Assembly: GCF_031846165.1 (NCBI RefSeq)
Contig: NZ_JAVRIE010000008.1
Span: forward strand, 15,833 to 79,832
Direction of reading: 5' to 3'
DNA: 64,000 bases
Origin: Glaciecola blandensis
GTDB lineage: Bacteria; Pseudomonadota; Gammaproteobacteria; Enterobacterales; Alteromonadaceae
In this document: positions 52,271 through 60,772 of the stretch, one piece after another
Layout of the letters: every line of letters begins with the position of its first letter
Numbering within the stretch: the stretch's first letter is position 1
The notes under the pieces: generated by a model
The model's input: only the letters and a program-made list of their open reading frames with translations
What the model was told of the DNA's origin: nothing
Databases searched by the model: none
Position numbers and translations under genes: made by a program

Positions 52271-53021
52271 TCTCGCAACTAATATGAATGAAAGCCTCCG
52301 TTTGGATTTTGATATTGAGCCTGCTCAGCTTTCGGAATGGAATGTTAAGCTAGAGAACATGTCGGTAAGGCAACGAATAGAGTGGGCGTTGGCTTACTTG
52401 CCTGGCAACCATATGTTGTCATCTAGCTTTGGTGCGCAGTCTGCAGTGATGTTGCACCTGCTCAACGAAGTCGCTCCTGGGATTCCTGTGGTGCTGACCG
52501 ATACTGGCTATCTATTTCCGGAAACCTATCAGTTTATCGATGAGTTGACAGCGCGGTTAAACTTGAATTTGAAAGTCTACTCAGCGCCTATCTCTCCAGC
52601 TTGGCAAGAGGCTCGTTTTGGAAAGCTTTGGGAGCAAGGTTTAGAAGGGATTGAGACTTACAACAACTTAAATAAAGTTGAGCCAATGAAACGGGCATTA
52701 GATGACCTAGCAATAGGAACTTGGTTTGCAGGTTTGCGCCGAGATCAGTCTGATTCGCGAGGAAAGCTTAAGGTATTGCAGAAGCAAGCGAAACAATTCA
52801 AGTTCCACCCGATACTTGACCAGTCGAACAAACAGTTGCACGAGTATCTAACGGCTAATAAGTTACCCTATCATCCATTGTGGGAAAAAGGTTATGTTTC
52901 GGTCGGAGACTGGCATACCACTGTTGCTTTGCAAGACGGCATGTCAGAGCAAGATACACGGTTCCATGGCTTGAAACGGGAGTGCGGGCTGCACGAGTTT
53001 GGTGATGGTGACGGCATTTAA
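52263..53021 (+). CDS. cysH: Phosphoadenosine phosphosulfate (PAPS) reductase
   Basis: A 252-residue enzyme reducing PAPS to sulfite, feeding CysJI. The P-loop-like binding segment is SSSFGAQSAVMLHLLNEVAP near residue 55; the DTGYLFPETYQFID block and the C-terminal KRECGLHEFGDGD motif, with the catalytic Cys241, are diagnostic. The absence of the two paired-cysteine motifs of APS reductases identifies it as the thioredoxin/glutaredoxin-dependent PAPS reductase. Start ATG 52263 overlaps the cysI stop by 8 bases; the next in-frame ATG (52284) is an alternative. Confidence 0.95.
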   Translation: MTSLATNMNESLRLDFDIEPAQLSEWNVKLENMSVRQRIEWALAYLPGNHMLSSSFGAQSAVMLHLLNEVAPGIPVVLTDTGYLFPETYQFIDELTARLNLNLKVYSAPISPAWQEARFGKLWEQGLEGIETYNNLNKVEPMKRALDDLAIGTWFAGLRRDQSDSRGKLKVLQKQAKQFKFHPILDQSNKQLHEYLTANKLPYHPLWEKGYVSVGDWHTTVALQDGMSEQDTRFHGLKRECGLHEFGDGDGI

Positions 53022-53046
53022 ATCAAGAAAATAAAATAAATCGTTC

Positions 53047-53075
53047 AAAAAACCAGCGTTAGTGCTGGTTTTTTT
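53047..53075 (+). terminator. Factor-independent terminator after cysH
   Basis: AAAAAACCAGC (53047-53057) with GCTGGTTTTTTT (from 53064), loop GTTAGT, ending in a T run. It closes the cysJIH operon. Confidence 0.9.
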
Positions 53076-53157
53076 CTATATTTGAGAGTAGTGTTTCCAT
53101 TTGGTAACACCTTTACTGTAACTTAATTTTTAAGTTCATAACCAAAGGCTATTCATC

Positions 53158-54921
53158 TTGTCGAGTTCAGAAGCGTTAATTGCCGGCCTTGACGTTGTTA
53201 ACGATACGACATCAAGTCCTATATCGAGTGATTCGGTCACTACCTATCTGTCTGCTCATTTAGCTAAGTTAAATAATGTCGTTCCTTCCAGCCGCGGAGC
53301 TTTTTGTGTGGGCCGAGCAGGTTACTTAATTGACCAAGAGAGTGATGATTTATATATTCTCGGTGGAAATCATGAGTATTCGCGACTGGTCAAGACTAAA
53401 GCCGAAGATAACTTGCCCAAGAGAGTATTGCAGCTTGCTATGCATTGCTTTGAATCCCGGGGTCACTATTATTCAAAGCACAACAATCTGCTATATCTTT
53501 CACATTCCGGATTAGAAGCGGTTATATACTTTAAAAGTAGCGAACTGTTGAGTATTGATGAACAAAAAATTGCAGAAACCTTGGGTTGCCAAATAAGTAT
53601 CGGTTTAGAGAATGCCAATTTATTTCGCAAACTGAAACAATCATCCTTTAATGACTGGTTGACCAAACTGCCAAATCGAAACGAATTCATTAATCTGATC
53701 AGTGTTGGTAAAGCGCAAACTCAGGGCCCACAGAACATAGCGTTAGTAGACCTAAGTCACTTCAGCGATGTAAACGATGGTCTCGGGCAAGATATCGGTA
53801 ATGCACTTTTGGTCGCTGTATCAAAACGGCTAACCAACTCTTTTGGCAGCGACGTTAAAATTGGTCGAGTAACCGGTGATGTATTTGGCTTAATTGGAGA
53901 CGCCAATTTTGTCGAACCATATATTATCAATGATCTTTTTCGAACCGCGTTCTCGGTCGGTTCACATTCTTTGCAAGTCAATGTGCATATCGGTTTGTAT
54001 AAGGTCGGACCGAGTGTTGATGCAATTTACCAACTTCGATGTGCCAATATCGCGCTCAATGTCGCCAAAAAAGCAAAGTCCGGGAACTACGCATTTTATA
54101 TACCTTCAATGGATGGTGAAACACAAAGTAGGTTGAAAATTATTCGTAATTTACAACAAGACTTTAAGCGCGAAAAATTACAAGTTTGGTATCAACCTCA
54201 AATAAACCTAGTCACCAGAGAAATCATTGGTGTTGAAGCTTTACTTCGTTGGCAAGATGACAAAGGCGCTTTTATTTCACCCGAGGTGTTTGTGCCTCTC
54301 GCAGAATATTCTGGTTTGATTGTCGATATTGGTAAGTGGGTGTTAGCTGAATCGGTACGCCGTCTAAAAATGCTTTGCTTATTAGGCTATGAAAACTTCC
54401 GAATGGCGGTTAACGTATCGGTACTACAGTTTAGGGATTCTGAATTTGTTGACTACGTAAAATATATATTAGATATACATGGTGTCCCGCCAAGCTTATT
54501 AGAACTTGAGATTACTGAGTCCGTGGTAATGGACGAGCCAGAAATTGTTATCCAGTCACTACAGTCTCTCAAGGACTTCGGGGTTTCAATTGCTATTGAT
54601 GATTTTGGAACAGGCTTCTCTTCTTTATCCTATATCCAAAAGATGCCGCTTGATCGCCTGAAAATAGATCGCTCCTTTGTCAATGATCTCGATAACGGGA
54701 AGAATGCGTTCATTGCCCAGGCTATTGTAAATTTAGGACTTCAGTTAGGCTTAACGACTATTGCTGAAGGGGTCGAGCACGAAGAACAAGCTGAGCAGAT
54801 GCTTGCCCTGGGGACTGATGAAGCACAAGGTTACTTGTTCGGAAAGCCAATGCCCTATACTGAACTTAGAAAATTTGTGTTGGCGCAAAATAGCGACAAA
54901 GTTGTGCAAGAAGATACCTAG
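53158..54921 (+). CDS. EAL phosphodiesterase with degenerate GGDEF and DUF3369-like sensor
   Basis: A 587-residue soluble c-di-GMP protein. The N-terminal region (about 20-170), with GLENANLFRKLKQ at its end, resembles the DUF3369 sensor that usually follows a receiver domain, but no receiver is present. The GGDEF domain (about 175-330) has lost its motif: GRVTGDVFGL stands where GG(D/E)EF should be. The EAL domain is intact: EALLRWQ near 361, ITESVVMD, IDDFGTGFSSLSYI, KIDRSFV and IAEGVEHEEQ. It is therefore expected to degrade c-di-GMP, possibly with GTP sensing by the dead GGDEF. Translation starts at TTG (53158). Confidence 0.85.
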   Translation: MSSSEALIAGLDVVNDTTSSPISSDSVTTYLSAHLAKLNNVVPSSRGAFCVGRAGYLIDQESDDLYILGGNHEYSRLVKTKAEDNLPKRVLQLAMHCFESRGHYYSKHNNLLYLSHSGLEAVIYFKSSELLSIDEQKIAETLGCQISIGLENANLFRKLKQSSFNDWLTKLPNRNEFINLISVGKAQTQGPQNIALVDLSHFSDVNDGLGQDIGNALLVAVSKRLTNSFGSDVKIGRVTGDVFGLIGDANFVEPYIINDLFRTAFSVGSHSLQVNVHIGLYKVGPSVDAIYQLRCANIALNVAKKAKSGNYAFYIPSMDGETQSRLKIIRNLQQDFKREKLQVWYQPQINLVTREIIGVEALLRWQDDKGAFISPEVFVPLAEYSGLIVDIGKWVLAESVRRLKMLCLLGYENFRMAVNVSVLQFRDSEFVDYVKYILDIHGVPPSLLELEITESVVMDEPEIVIQSLQSLKDFGVSIAIDDFGTGFSSLSYIQKMPLDRLKIDRSFVNDLDNGKNAFIAQAIVNLGLQLGLTTIAEGVEHEEQAEQMLALGTDEAQGYLFGKPMPYTELRKFVLAQNSDKVVQEDT

Positions 54922-55006
54922 TCAACAAACTATTATCATATTTAATCTTACTTAATAGGCTTCGCTTGCCTCTTTGATGCCCGAATTTGATGATTTGTTT
55001 TGCTTT

Positions 55007-55023
55007 ATGACAGTAATTGTCAT
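55007..55023. promoter_or_regulatory. 17-base dyad operator-like site
   Basis: ATGACA-GTAAT-TGTCAT (55007-55023) is a perfect 6-base inverted repeat with a 5-base spacer between the EAL gene and the small exported protein gene at 55132. Its regulator is unknown. Confidence 0.4.
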
Positions 55024-55038
55024 GTTATTTTCTTATCA

Positions 55039-55056
55039 TTGTAATATAACTGTAAT
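55039..55056 (+). promoter_or_regulatory. Pho-box-like direct repeat
   Basis: TTGTAAT-ATAA-CTGTAAT (55039-55056) has the layout of a PhoB box: two 7-base direct repeats with a 4-base spacer, matching CTGTCAT at 5 and 6 of 7 positions. It lies upstream of the promoter at 55073-55101. Confidence 0.3.
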
Positions 55057-55072
55057 ATTCGTGTGATTTCAC

Positions 55073-55101
55073 TTGATTTCGAGGTTATGTTTGTCTATAC
55101 T
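55073..55101 (+). promoter_or_regulatory. Sigma70-type promoter for the 98-residue exported protein
   Basis: TTGATT (55073-55078) and TATACT (55096-55101) with 17-base spacing precede the ATG at 55132 by about 30 bases. Good fit in spacing, four to five of six matches at each box. Confidence 0.5.
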
Positions 55102-55131
55102 TTAATCACTGTTAATTCACCGAGAACTGAT

Positions 55132-55428
55132 ATGAAATATTTAAAGACAATCATGTTGATGACAGTTTCAGCAATCGCGATGTCTGCGAATGCTAATGCC
55201 GGTGAAGCTAAGTTGTTCAATTGTATGGATAAAACTACGCTGACTATGAATAGTGAGTGTATGAGTAAACAGATAGCGTCTAATTTAGTCTTCAAACGTG
55301 CTGAAGAAGCTGTAATTCAAAAAGCGAGCGACGTAAGTGATAAAGCAATTGCTACTATGACTTTCGATCCTAAAACGATGACAATCGAAGTCGTTGCGCA
55401 CAGAGATGCATTGTTAGCTAAAAACTAA
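55132..55428 (+). CDS. Small exported protein, 98 residues
   Basis: A 98-residue exported protein with a signal peptide (residues about 1-23, ending ANANAG). The mature part has two cysteines (FNCMDK, NSECMSK), compatible with one disulfide, then a helical segment. No family recognised. The ATG at 55132 yields a clean signal peptide; an in-frame ATG at 55063 lies before the predicted transcription start. A promoter, dyad and Pho-box-like repeat lie upstream and a terminator downstream: a complete monocistronic unit. Function unknown. Confidence 0.65.
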   Translation: MKYLKTIMLMTVSAIAMSANANAGEAKLFNCMDKTTLTMNSECMSKQIASNLVFKRAEEAVIQKASDVSDKAIATMTFDPKTMTIEVVAHRDALLAKN

Positions 55429-55445
55429 TACTGAGTCGAATTGAT

Positions 55446-55473
55446 AAAAACCTCCTTTTTGGGAGGTTTTTTT
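55446..55473 (+). terminator. Factor-independent terminator at 55.45 kb
   Basis: AAAAACCTCC (55446-55455) pairs with GGAGGTTTTT (from 55462), loop of about 6 bases, followed by a T run; 18 bases past the preceding stop. Confidence 0.9.
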
Positions 55474-55657
55474 GCTTCTGGCACAGAATTTTATCGTTTT
55501 ACCTTATGCATGACCCCGATTACATGGTATTTTATCTACCGTCAATTGAGATGGTAGAGAAGCATATCCGTACCCACACCTTAATTGACAAAACACATCA
55601 ACTAATTGAAAAGCGAAGGGTTTCGCTTTTAAGAATGGATATAAATAAGGAACATCT

Positions 55658-57349
55658 ATGAAAAAACTACTGGTAGTATTATTGCTAGTTGCTGTCGGTG
55701 TTGGTGCATACCAATTCCTAGGCGGTAGCAAAGATATGGAGCGTTTGGATTACGTTCCAGCTGACACTGTGCTGCTATCTGCACAAATGAAACCGCTAAA
55801 TATGACTGCTTACCTAGCATCTATGGGCATGCAGCCTGGTCAGTACGATCAGTTTGGTCAGGTATTCGACGAAATGATGCAAGATGAGAATGATCCTGCA
55901 TCAAAGTTTGGACTGGCAATCTTTAATGGCTTTTTTGAAGCTGTTGCAGCGCCAGAAACATTTGTTTCTACTACGGGAATGAAAGATGCGCAGCGCTCTC
56001 TTGTCTATTTCGTAGGTGTATCACCAGTCATGCACTTTGAGTTAGATAGTGAAGAGCAATTTCTTTCATTTTTCAGTGATGCTCAAGTCTCTTCTGGCAT
56101 CACTTATGCTGATAAAACAATTGAAGGCGTCGCTTATACCAGTTATTTGCTAGATGAAGAACTCGGTCTTGAATTATTAGTCAGAGCAGCAGATGGTTGG
56201 GGAGTAATGACTTTCCATGCAGCTGAATTTGATGACGAGCATTTAAAGCTTTCACTTGCAGTTACTAAGCCAAAAAATCCTATCACAGGTAGCGATATTT
56301 ACAGCAAAATGTTCGACGAATACAAGATGAGTAAAGACGGTATTGGCTTCATTAGCACACAAGAAATTGGCAAAATGTTGACTACAGTTGATGGAAACTC
56401 AATTGCCAAAGACATTGGTGTGTTAGGCGATGGCGAGATTGCGAGAGAGTTTGAGATGCTTAGAACGCCTGAGTGCAAAGCAGATGTTGATATGCTGACA
56501 GCGATGTGGCCAGGCATGTTTATCGACACTACTATCAACCAAAGTTCAGGTAAATCGCTAAATATCGACGGCAGAGTATTAATTCCTACAAGCAGTAAAG
56601 TCGCTAAAGATGGCTTGAAAGCACTTAGAGGCTTCTTACCGAACTATGCTACCGACAATAAAAGCATGCTTTCGCTTGCGCTTGGCTTAGATGTGTCAGC
56701 CTTGAGTAGCAGTGTTAGTAGCATGTGGTCTGCTGCGTCTAACATGAGCTTGTCTTGCGAGCCATTATTGGCACTTCAAGCTGAAATGCAACAAAACAAC
56801 CCTACAGGCGCATTTGCGATGGCAGGTGTAGCCAACGGATTCTATGGTGTTGCCGCAGCAATCAACGAATTTGAGTTTGATATGAGTGGAGAGGGTGCTA
56901 CCTCTTTAGATGCGGTTGTTTCTGTATCTGCTGAAAACATACAAACTCTTTACGCTAGTTTACAAACATTCGTTCCGTTCCTTGCACAACAGCCTCTTCC
57001 AGCCGAAGGTGAAGTGTTAAATATGGCAGACGTAGTACCAATGCTAAGTCAGTTTGGTGTCGAAGTTTTTGCCAAAGCAAGCGATGAACATCTTGTATTA
57101 TATTCTGGCGAAGCAGGCACAGTTCAAGCGGAAAGTGTTCTTTCAGAAGGTTTAACGCAAAACGGAATGAATGCTGTGAAGATTGATTACGGTAAATTCT
57201 TCGAACAGATGCTTCCTATCATGCAAATGAGCGGCCAGCCCATTCCACCAGAATTGGAAGGCATGTTAGATACTAAAATGGTAGTGTCCATGTCTACTGA
57301 TGTTGACGATACCGGTATTGTATTTACGACCACCATGCAAATGGACTAA
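55658..57349 (+). CDS. Membrane-anchored protein of unknown function, 563 residues
   Basis: I do not recognise this family firmly; layout recalls DUF3352-like proteins. An N-terminal hydrophobic segment (residues about 3-19, KLLVVLLLVAVGVGAYQFL) followed by charged residues suggests a membrane anchor or signal peptide with the rest exported. The mature part opens with LDYVPADTVLLSAQMKPLN, a motif type typical of proteins named for 'PADT' in this group, and contains many acidic residues and Met. Two cysteines (PECKAD, LSCEPLL) are present. ATG follows AAGGAACATCT. Monocistronic with terminators on both sides. Confidence 0.65.
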   Translation: MKKLLVVLLLVAVGVGAYQFLGGSKDMERLDYVPADTVLLSAQMKPLNMTAYLASMGMQPGQYDQFGQVFDEMMQDENDPASKFGLAIFNGFFEAVAAPETFVSTTGMKDAQRSLVYFVGVSPVMHFELDSEEQFLSFFSDAQVSSGITYADKTIEGVAYTSYLLDEELGLELLVRAADGWGVMTFHAAEFDDEHLKLSLAVTKPKNPITGSDIYSKMFDEYKMSKDGIGFISTQEIGKMLTTVDGNSIAKDIGVLGDGEIAREFEMLRTPECKADVDMLTAMWPGMFIDTTINQSSGKSLNIDGRVLIPTSSKVAKDGLKALRGFLPNYATDNKSMLSLALGLDVSALSSSVSSMWSAASNMSLSCEPLLALQAEMQQNNPTGAFAMAGVANGFYGVAAAINEFEFDMSGEGATSLDAVVSVSAENIQTLYASLQTFVPFLAQQPLPAEGEVLNMADVVPMLSQFGVEVFAKASDEHLVLYSGEAGTVQAESVLSEGLTQNGMNAVKIDYGKFFEQMLPIMQMSGQPIPPELEGMLDTKMVVSMSTDVDDTGIVFTTTMQMD

Positions 57350-57366
57350 GGTCGAATTAAAAGCAT

Positions 57367-57395
57367 AAAAAACCTCCATTTGGAGGTTTTTTTTT
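57367..57395. terminator. Bidirectional terminator between the 563-residue gene and sthA
   Basis: AAAAAACCTCCA (57367-57378) pairs with TGGAGGTTTTTT (57381-57392), with A/T runs on both sides. Convergent genes flank it, so it likely works in both directions. Confidence 0.9.
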
Positions 57396-57407
57396 AGCTA
57401 AATAAAT

Positions 57408-58826
57408 TTAGAAAACTCTATTTAGTCCATTTAATGCTGCAACACGATAAGCTTCAGCCATGGTTGGGTAATTGAAGGTAGTATTCACGAAATATTCAAT
57501 CGTATTTCCAGCGCCCTCTTGTTGCATGATAGCTTGCCCGATATGGACAATTTCACTCGCTCTTTCACCAAAGCAATGTATACCCAGTAGCTCTTTGGTT
57601 TCGCGGTGGAAGAGTAGTTTCAAGCTTCCAACTACCGTATCGGCGATTTGTGCTCTGGCTAGGTGTTTAAATTGAGCTCTTCCCACTTCATATGGGATGC
57701 GCAACTCAGTCAGTTGTTGTTCGGTTTTACCTACAGAACTGATCTCTGGAAGTGTGTATATTCCTGTTGGAATATCTTCGACAAGCGCCTTGTGGCATTC
57801 ACCTGAAAGCATTGCTTCAGCAGCAAAACGCCCTTGATTGTAAGCAGCTGATGCTAAGCTAGGATAGCCAACGACGTCTCCAACAGCATAAATGTTTTCA
57901 ACTTCGGTTTGGTAGTTACTATTTACTTTCACTTGCCCGCGGCTATCTGCTTTCAAGCCAACGTTTTTGAGTGCCAGTTCGGCAGTGTTTCCCGAACGAC
58001 CATTAGCAAATAGCAAACAGTCAGCCTTCATACGCTTACCAGATTTTAAGTTAAGCACAACGTAATCATCGTGGGTTTCTACTGATTCGTATTCTTCATT
58101 GTGACGGATCACAACGCCGTTATTCCAAAGGTGATAGCTTAGCGCGTCTGATATTTCTGTATCAAGGAATGAAAGTAAGCGGTCACGCATATTAACCAAA
58201 TCCACTTTAACGCCCATACCTCGAAAGATTGAAGCATATTCGCTACCAATAACACCGGCACCATAAACGATGATTGTTTTGGGGTGGTGCTTCAGCGATA
58301 GCAATGTGTCACTGTTGTAGACTCTTGGGTGCTTAAAGTCGATGTCTTTTGGTGTATAGGGACTAGAACCTACGGCCAGGACAAACTGTTTTGCAGTAAT
58401 CGTCTCAACTGATCCGTCATTACGACTGACACTCAAGGTATTTTTATCAATAAAGCTCGCTTCTCCCGTAATAACAGGCACGCTGTTTCGCTCGTAAAAA
58501 GATGAGCGTAGACGAGATTGCTTTCGGATCACACCGCTTGCATGCTGCATAATGTCTGCGAACGTTAGGCTACGTGTTGAGTTATTATCGTTAAAAAGCG
58601 GGTTTTGATTGTATTCAACCAAACGACTGACAGAGTGACGCAAAGCCTTCGATGGAATCGTGCCCCAATGCGTACAACCACCACCTACCGATTCATATCG
58701 CTCAATTGCGGCGACGCGTTTGCCTGCCTTTGAAAGCTGCATAGAAACACCTTCACCCGCAGGGCCTGTGCCGATAACGACGGCATCAAAATCGAAGGCA
58801 TTACTGTTCTTTTTTCTGTGTGGCAT
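57408..58826 (-). CDS. sthA: Soluble pyridine nucleotide transhydrogenase
   Basis: A 472-residue FAD flavoprotein that exchanges reducing equivalents between NADPH and NAD+, mainly draining excess NADPH. FAD-binding GTGPAGEGVSMQLSKAG is at residues 19-35. GGGCTHWGTIPSK (residues 48-60) shows the single-cysteine, disulfide-less variant of the redox loop typical of SthA. NAD-binding GAGVIGSEYASIFRGMGV follows near 191 and the dimerisation domain ends the protein. ATG at 58826. In E. coli sthA also neighbours fabR and trmA, as here. Confidence 0.95.
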   Translation of the reverse strand: MPHRKKNSNAFDFDAVVIGTGPAGEGVSMQLSKAGKRVAAIERYESVGGGCTHWGTIPSKALRHSVSRLVEYNQNPLFNDNNSTRSLTFADIMQHASGVIRKQSRLRSSFYERNSVPVITGEASFIDKNTLSVSRNDGSVETITAKQFVLAVGSSPYTPKDIDFKHPRVYNSDTLLSLKHHPKTIIVYGAGVIGSEYASIFRGMGVKVDLVNMRDRLLSFLDTEISDALSYHLWNNGVVIRHNEEYESVETHDDYVVLNLKSGKRMKADCLLFANGRSGNTAELALKNVGLKADSRGQVKVNSNYQTEVENIYAVGDVVGYPSLASAAYNQGRFAAEAMLSGECHKALVEDIPTGIYTLPEISSVGKTEQQLTELRIPYEVGRAQFKHLARAQIADTVVGSLKLLFHRETKELLGIHCFGERASEIVHIGQAIMQQEGAGNTIEYFVNTTFNYPTMAEAYRVAALNGLNRVF

Positions 58827-58917
58827 GTATACATTTCCAGTCTTGTTTTCAGTAGTTTATCAATATTTTAGAAATAAAAAAGGATGCCGAAGCATCCTTT
58901 CTTATTAATTTGTAGCT

Positions 58918-60051
58918 TTAAGCTGTCCGAAGCTCAAAGTAGAAAGCATATATGGATCGCCATTTTTGCTTTTGCACATCTAAGGTTTTCTTTAACTCTT
59001 TACACTTAAAGTCGAGCTCAAAACTCTCGTAAGACTTTTGAATATCTTTCTTCTTCAAGTTCATTAAACGCTTTTTAGTCGCGTAGAACTCAGACATTTT
59101 ATGCATCAAGACTTCATACTCATGCTGCATCTTAGCTAAAATCTCTTCCGCGTCTGGTAAGGTTATCGCCTTATCTTGCGCATATTTTAGCTGCATTTCT
59201 AATTTCGCCTTTTCAATGCGCTCTTCCGGTGTTTTCCTTAAATTTTTGGTAAGACCAACATAAGATAGGGCTTTTATCATCCATTTAGTCGGATCGAACT
59301 GCCACCACTTGACGCCATTTCTATAATCATATTCGAAGATATGATGATAGTTATGATACCCCTCACCAAATGTGAAAAATGCAAGAATACCATTGTCACG
59401 AGCTGTGTTCTTATCTGTGAATGGGCGCGAACCCCAAATGTGAGCAAGTGAATTGATAAAGAATGTAACATGGTGCACGAGTACGATACGCGTCACGCCA
59501 GCAAGCAGAAGCATACTAAGGACATCGCCGTTTAACCAACCGACCAAACCAGTGATGCCAAAATTTGAGACCAACACGATCGGCAAATAGTACTTATGCT
59601 GCCACATCACTATTTTGTCTTTTTGCAGGTCGCGGCAATTGCTGTAGTCAGCGAAGCGAGTTGCTTTATGCTCTCTTAGCATCCAGCCCATATGACTATA
59701 CCAAAAACCCTTCTTAGCAGAGTAAGGGTCTTGATCGTTAACGTCAACGTGACGGTGGTGCACACGATGGTCTGACGACCAATGCAAAATACTGTTCTGC
59801 ACCGTCATTGCGCCACCAACGGCTAAAATAAACCGTACAACCGGATGCGCATCATATGCCTTATGTGACCAAAGACGATGGTAACCAGCAGTAATAGACA
59901 TGCCAGTAAAGTAGAACAAGAAGATAGTAAAACCTATTTCGACAGCGTCGAATCCATAGGTGAATGCCCAAATTGGTGTCCCTACCAAGGCTAATAATGT
60001 AAGAACACTAAATACCAATACGTTGGTAATTATGATGGGTGGTTTTTTCAA
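58918..60051 (-). CDS. Fatty acid desaturase, delta-9 type
   Basis: A 377-residue membrane desaturase, probably acting on acyl-CoA or phospholipid acyl chains to introduce a double bond and raise membrane fluidity. The three histidine boxes are HRLWSH near residue 60, HRVHH near 97 and HNYHH near 236, the latter in EGYHNYHHIFEYDYRNG. About four membrane helices are predicted. A long charged C-terminal extension (residues about 270-377) is likely coiled coil. The start is TTG at 60051 with a TAGG Shine-Dalgarno. It is divergent from fabR with a shared operator (60070-60087). Confidence 0.92.
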   Translation of the reverse strand: MKKPPIIITNVLVFSVLTLLALVGTPIWAFTYGFDAVEIGFTIFLFYFTGMSITAGYHRLWSHKAYDAHPVVRFILAVGGAMTVQNSILHWSSDHRVHHRHVDVNDQDPYSAKKGFWYSHMGWMLREHKATRFADYSNCRDLQKDKIVMWQHKYYLPIVLVSNFGITGLVGWLNGDVLSMLLLAGVTRIVLVHHVTFFINSLAHIWGSRPFTDKNTARDNGILAFFTFGEGYHNYHHIFEYDYRNGVKWWQFDPTKWMIKALSYVGLTKNLRKTPEERIEKAKLEMQLKYAQDKAITLPDAEEILAKMQHEYEVLMHKMSEFYATKKRLMNLKKKDIQKSYESFELDFKCKELKKTLDVQKQKWRSIYAFYFELRTA

Positions 60052-60069
60052 ATGATGACCTAAAATTTC

Positions 60070-60087
60070 AGCTTACAACTGTACGCT
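60070..60087. promoter_or_regulatory. FabR/DesT-type operator
   Basis: AGCTTACA-AC-TGTACGCT (60070-60087) is a palindrome with one mismatch and closely matches E. coli FabR operators (AGCGTACA-NN-TGTACGCT type). It lies between the divergent desaturase and fabR genes, so FabR most likely represses the desaturase and perhaps itself. Confidence 0.7.
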
Positions 60088-60163
60088 AATTTAACTTTTG
60101 TTGCCGTATTTGGCAAGAAATAAAGTTCTTAATATCTCAGTTTTTGTTGTATTCTTTCACACT

Positions 60164-60772
60164 ATGAATAGACAAGAACAAAAACTGCAAACTCGACAAC
60201 GTATTGTGGACGCTGCTTTTAGCTTACTCGATGAGGATAAAAGCCTTTCCGCAATGAGTCTACGAGAAGTTGCTCGTCAAGCGGGTATTGCGCCTACCTC
60301 TTTTTATCGACACTTTTCAGATATCAATGAATTAGGGTTAACTTTGGTTGATGAAGCTGGCTTGGCCTTGCGTCAGTTAATGCGACAAGCTCGTCAAAGG
60401 ATTGAGGCTGGCGGCGGTGTTATCGATATTTCGGTAGATACATTTATGGAATTTATTTCGGCTAACAAAAATGTATTTAGACTATTGTTGCGTGAACATA
60501 CCGGCACATCAGCAGCGTTTCGGGCTGCGGTTGCCCGTGAAATCCAACACTTTATTGAGGAGTTAGGTGATTACGTCGTGTTGCAGTTAAAGCTTCCAAG
60601 AAATATTGCAACTATGCAAGCTGAAGCGATGGTGAAATTGGTATTTAGTGCAGGTGCGGAAGCCTTAGATTCTGATGGACCGGCGCGCTCAGGAATAGCA
60701 CAAAGAGTGAAGCTTCAACTGCGCTTTATTCAATTTGGCGCAGTTGAATATTCGACTCGAAACGTTGGTTAG
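60164..60772 (+). CDS. fabR: TetR-family repressor of unsaturated fatty acid synthesis FabR
   Basis: A 202-residue TetR-family repressor with an N-terminal helix-turn-helix (about residues 30-52, SLREVARQAGIAPTSFYRHF). The whole sequence, including FRLLLREHTGTSAAFRAAVAREIQHFIEELGDYV, resembles E. coli FabR. FabR senses acyl chain saturation via long-chain acyl-CoA or ACP. ATG at 60164 is used; an upstream start at 60098 adds residues without family similarity. Divergent from the desaturase it presumably controls; its 3' end overlaps trmA by 4 bases on the opposite strand. Confidence 0.93.
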   Translation: MNRQEQKLQTRQRIVDAAFSLLDEDKSLSAMSLREVARQAGIAPTSFYRHFSDINELGLTLVDEAGLALRQLMRQARQRIEAGGGVIDISVDTFMEFISANKNVFRLLLREHTGTSAAFRAAVAREIQHFIEELGDYVVLQLKLPRNIATMQAEAMVKLVFSAGAEALDSDGPARSGIAQRVKLQLRFIQFGAVEYSTRNVG

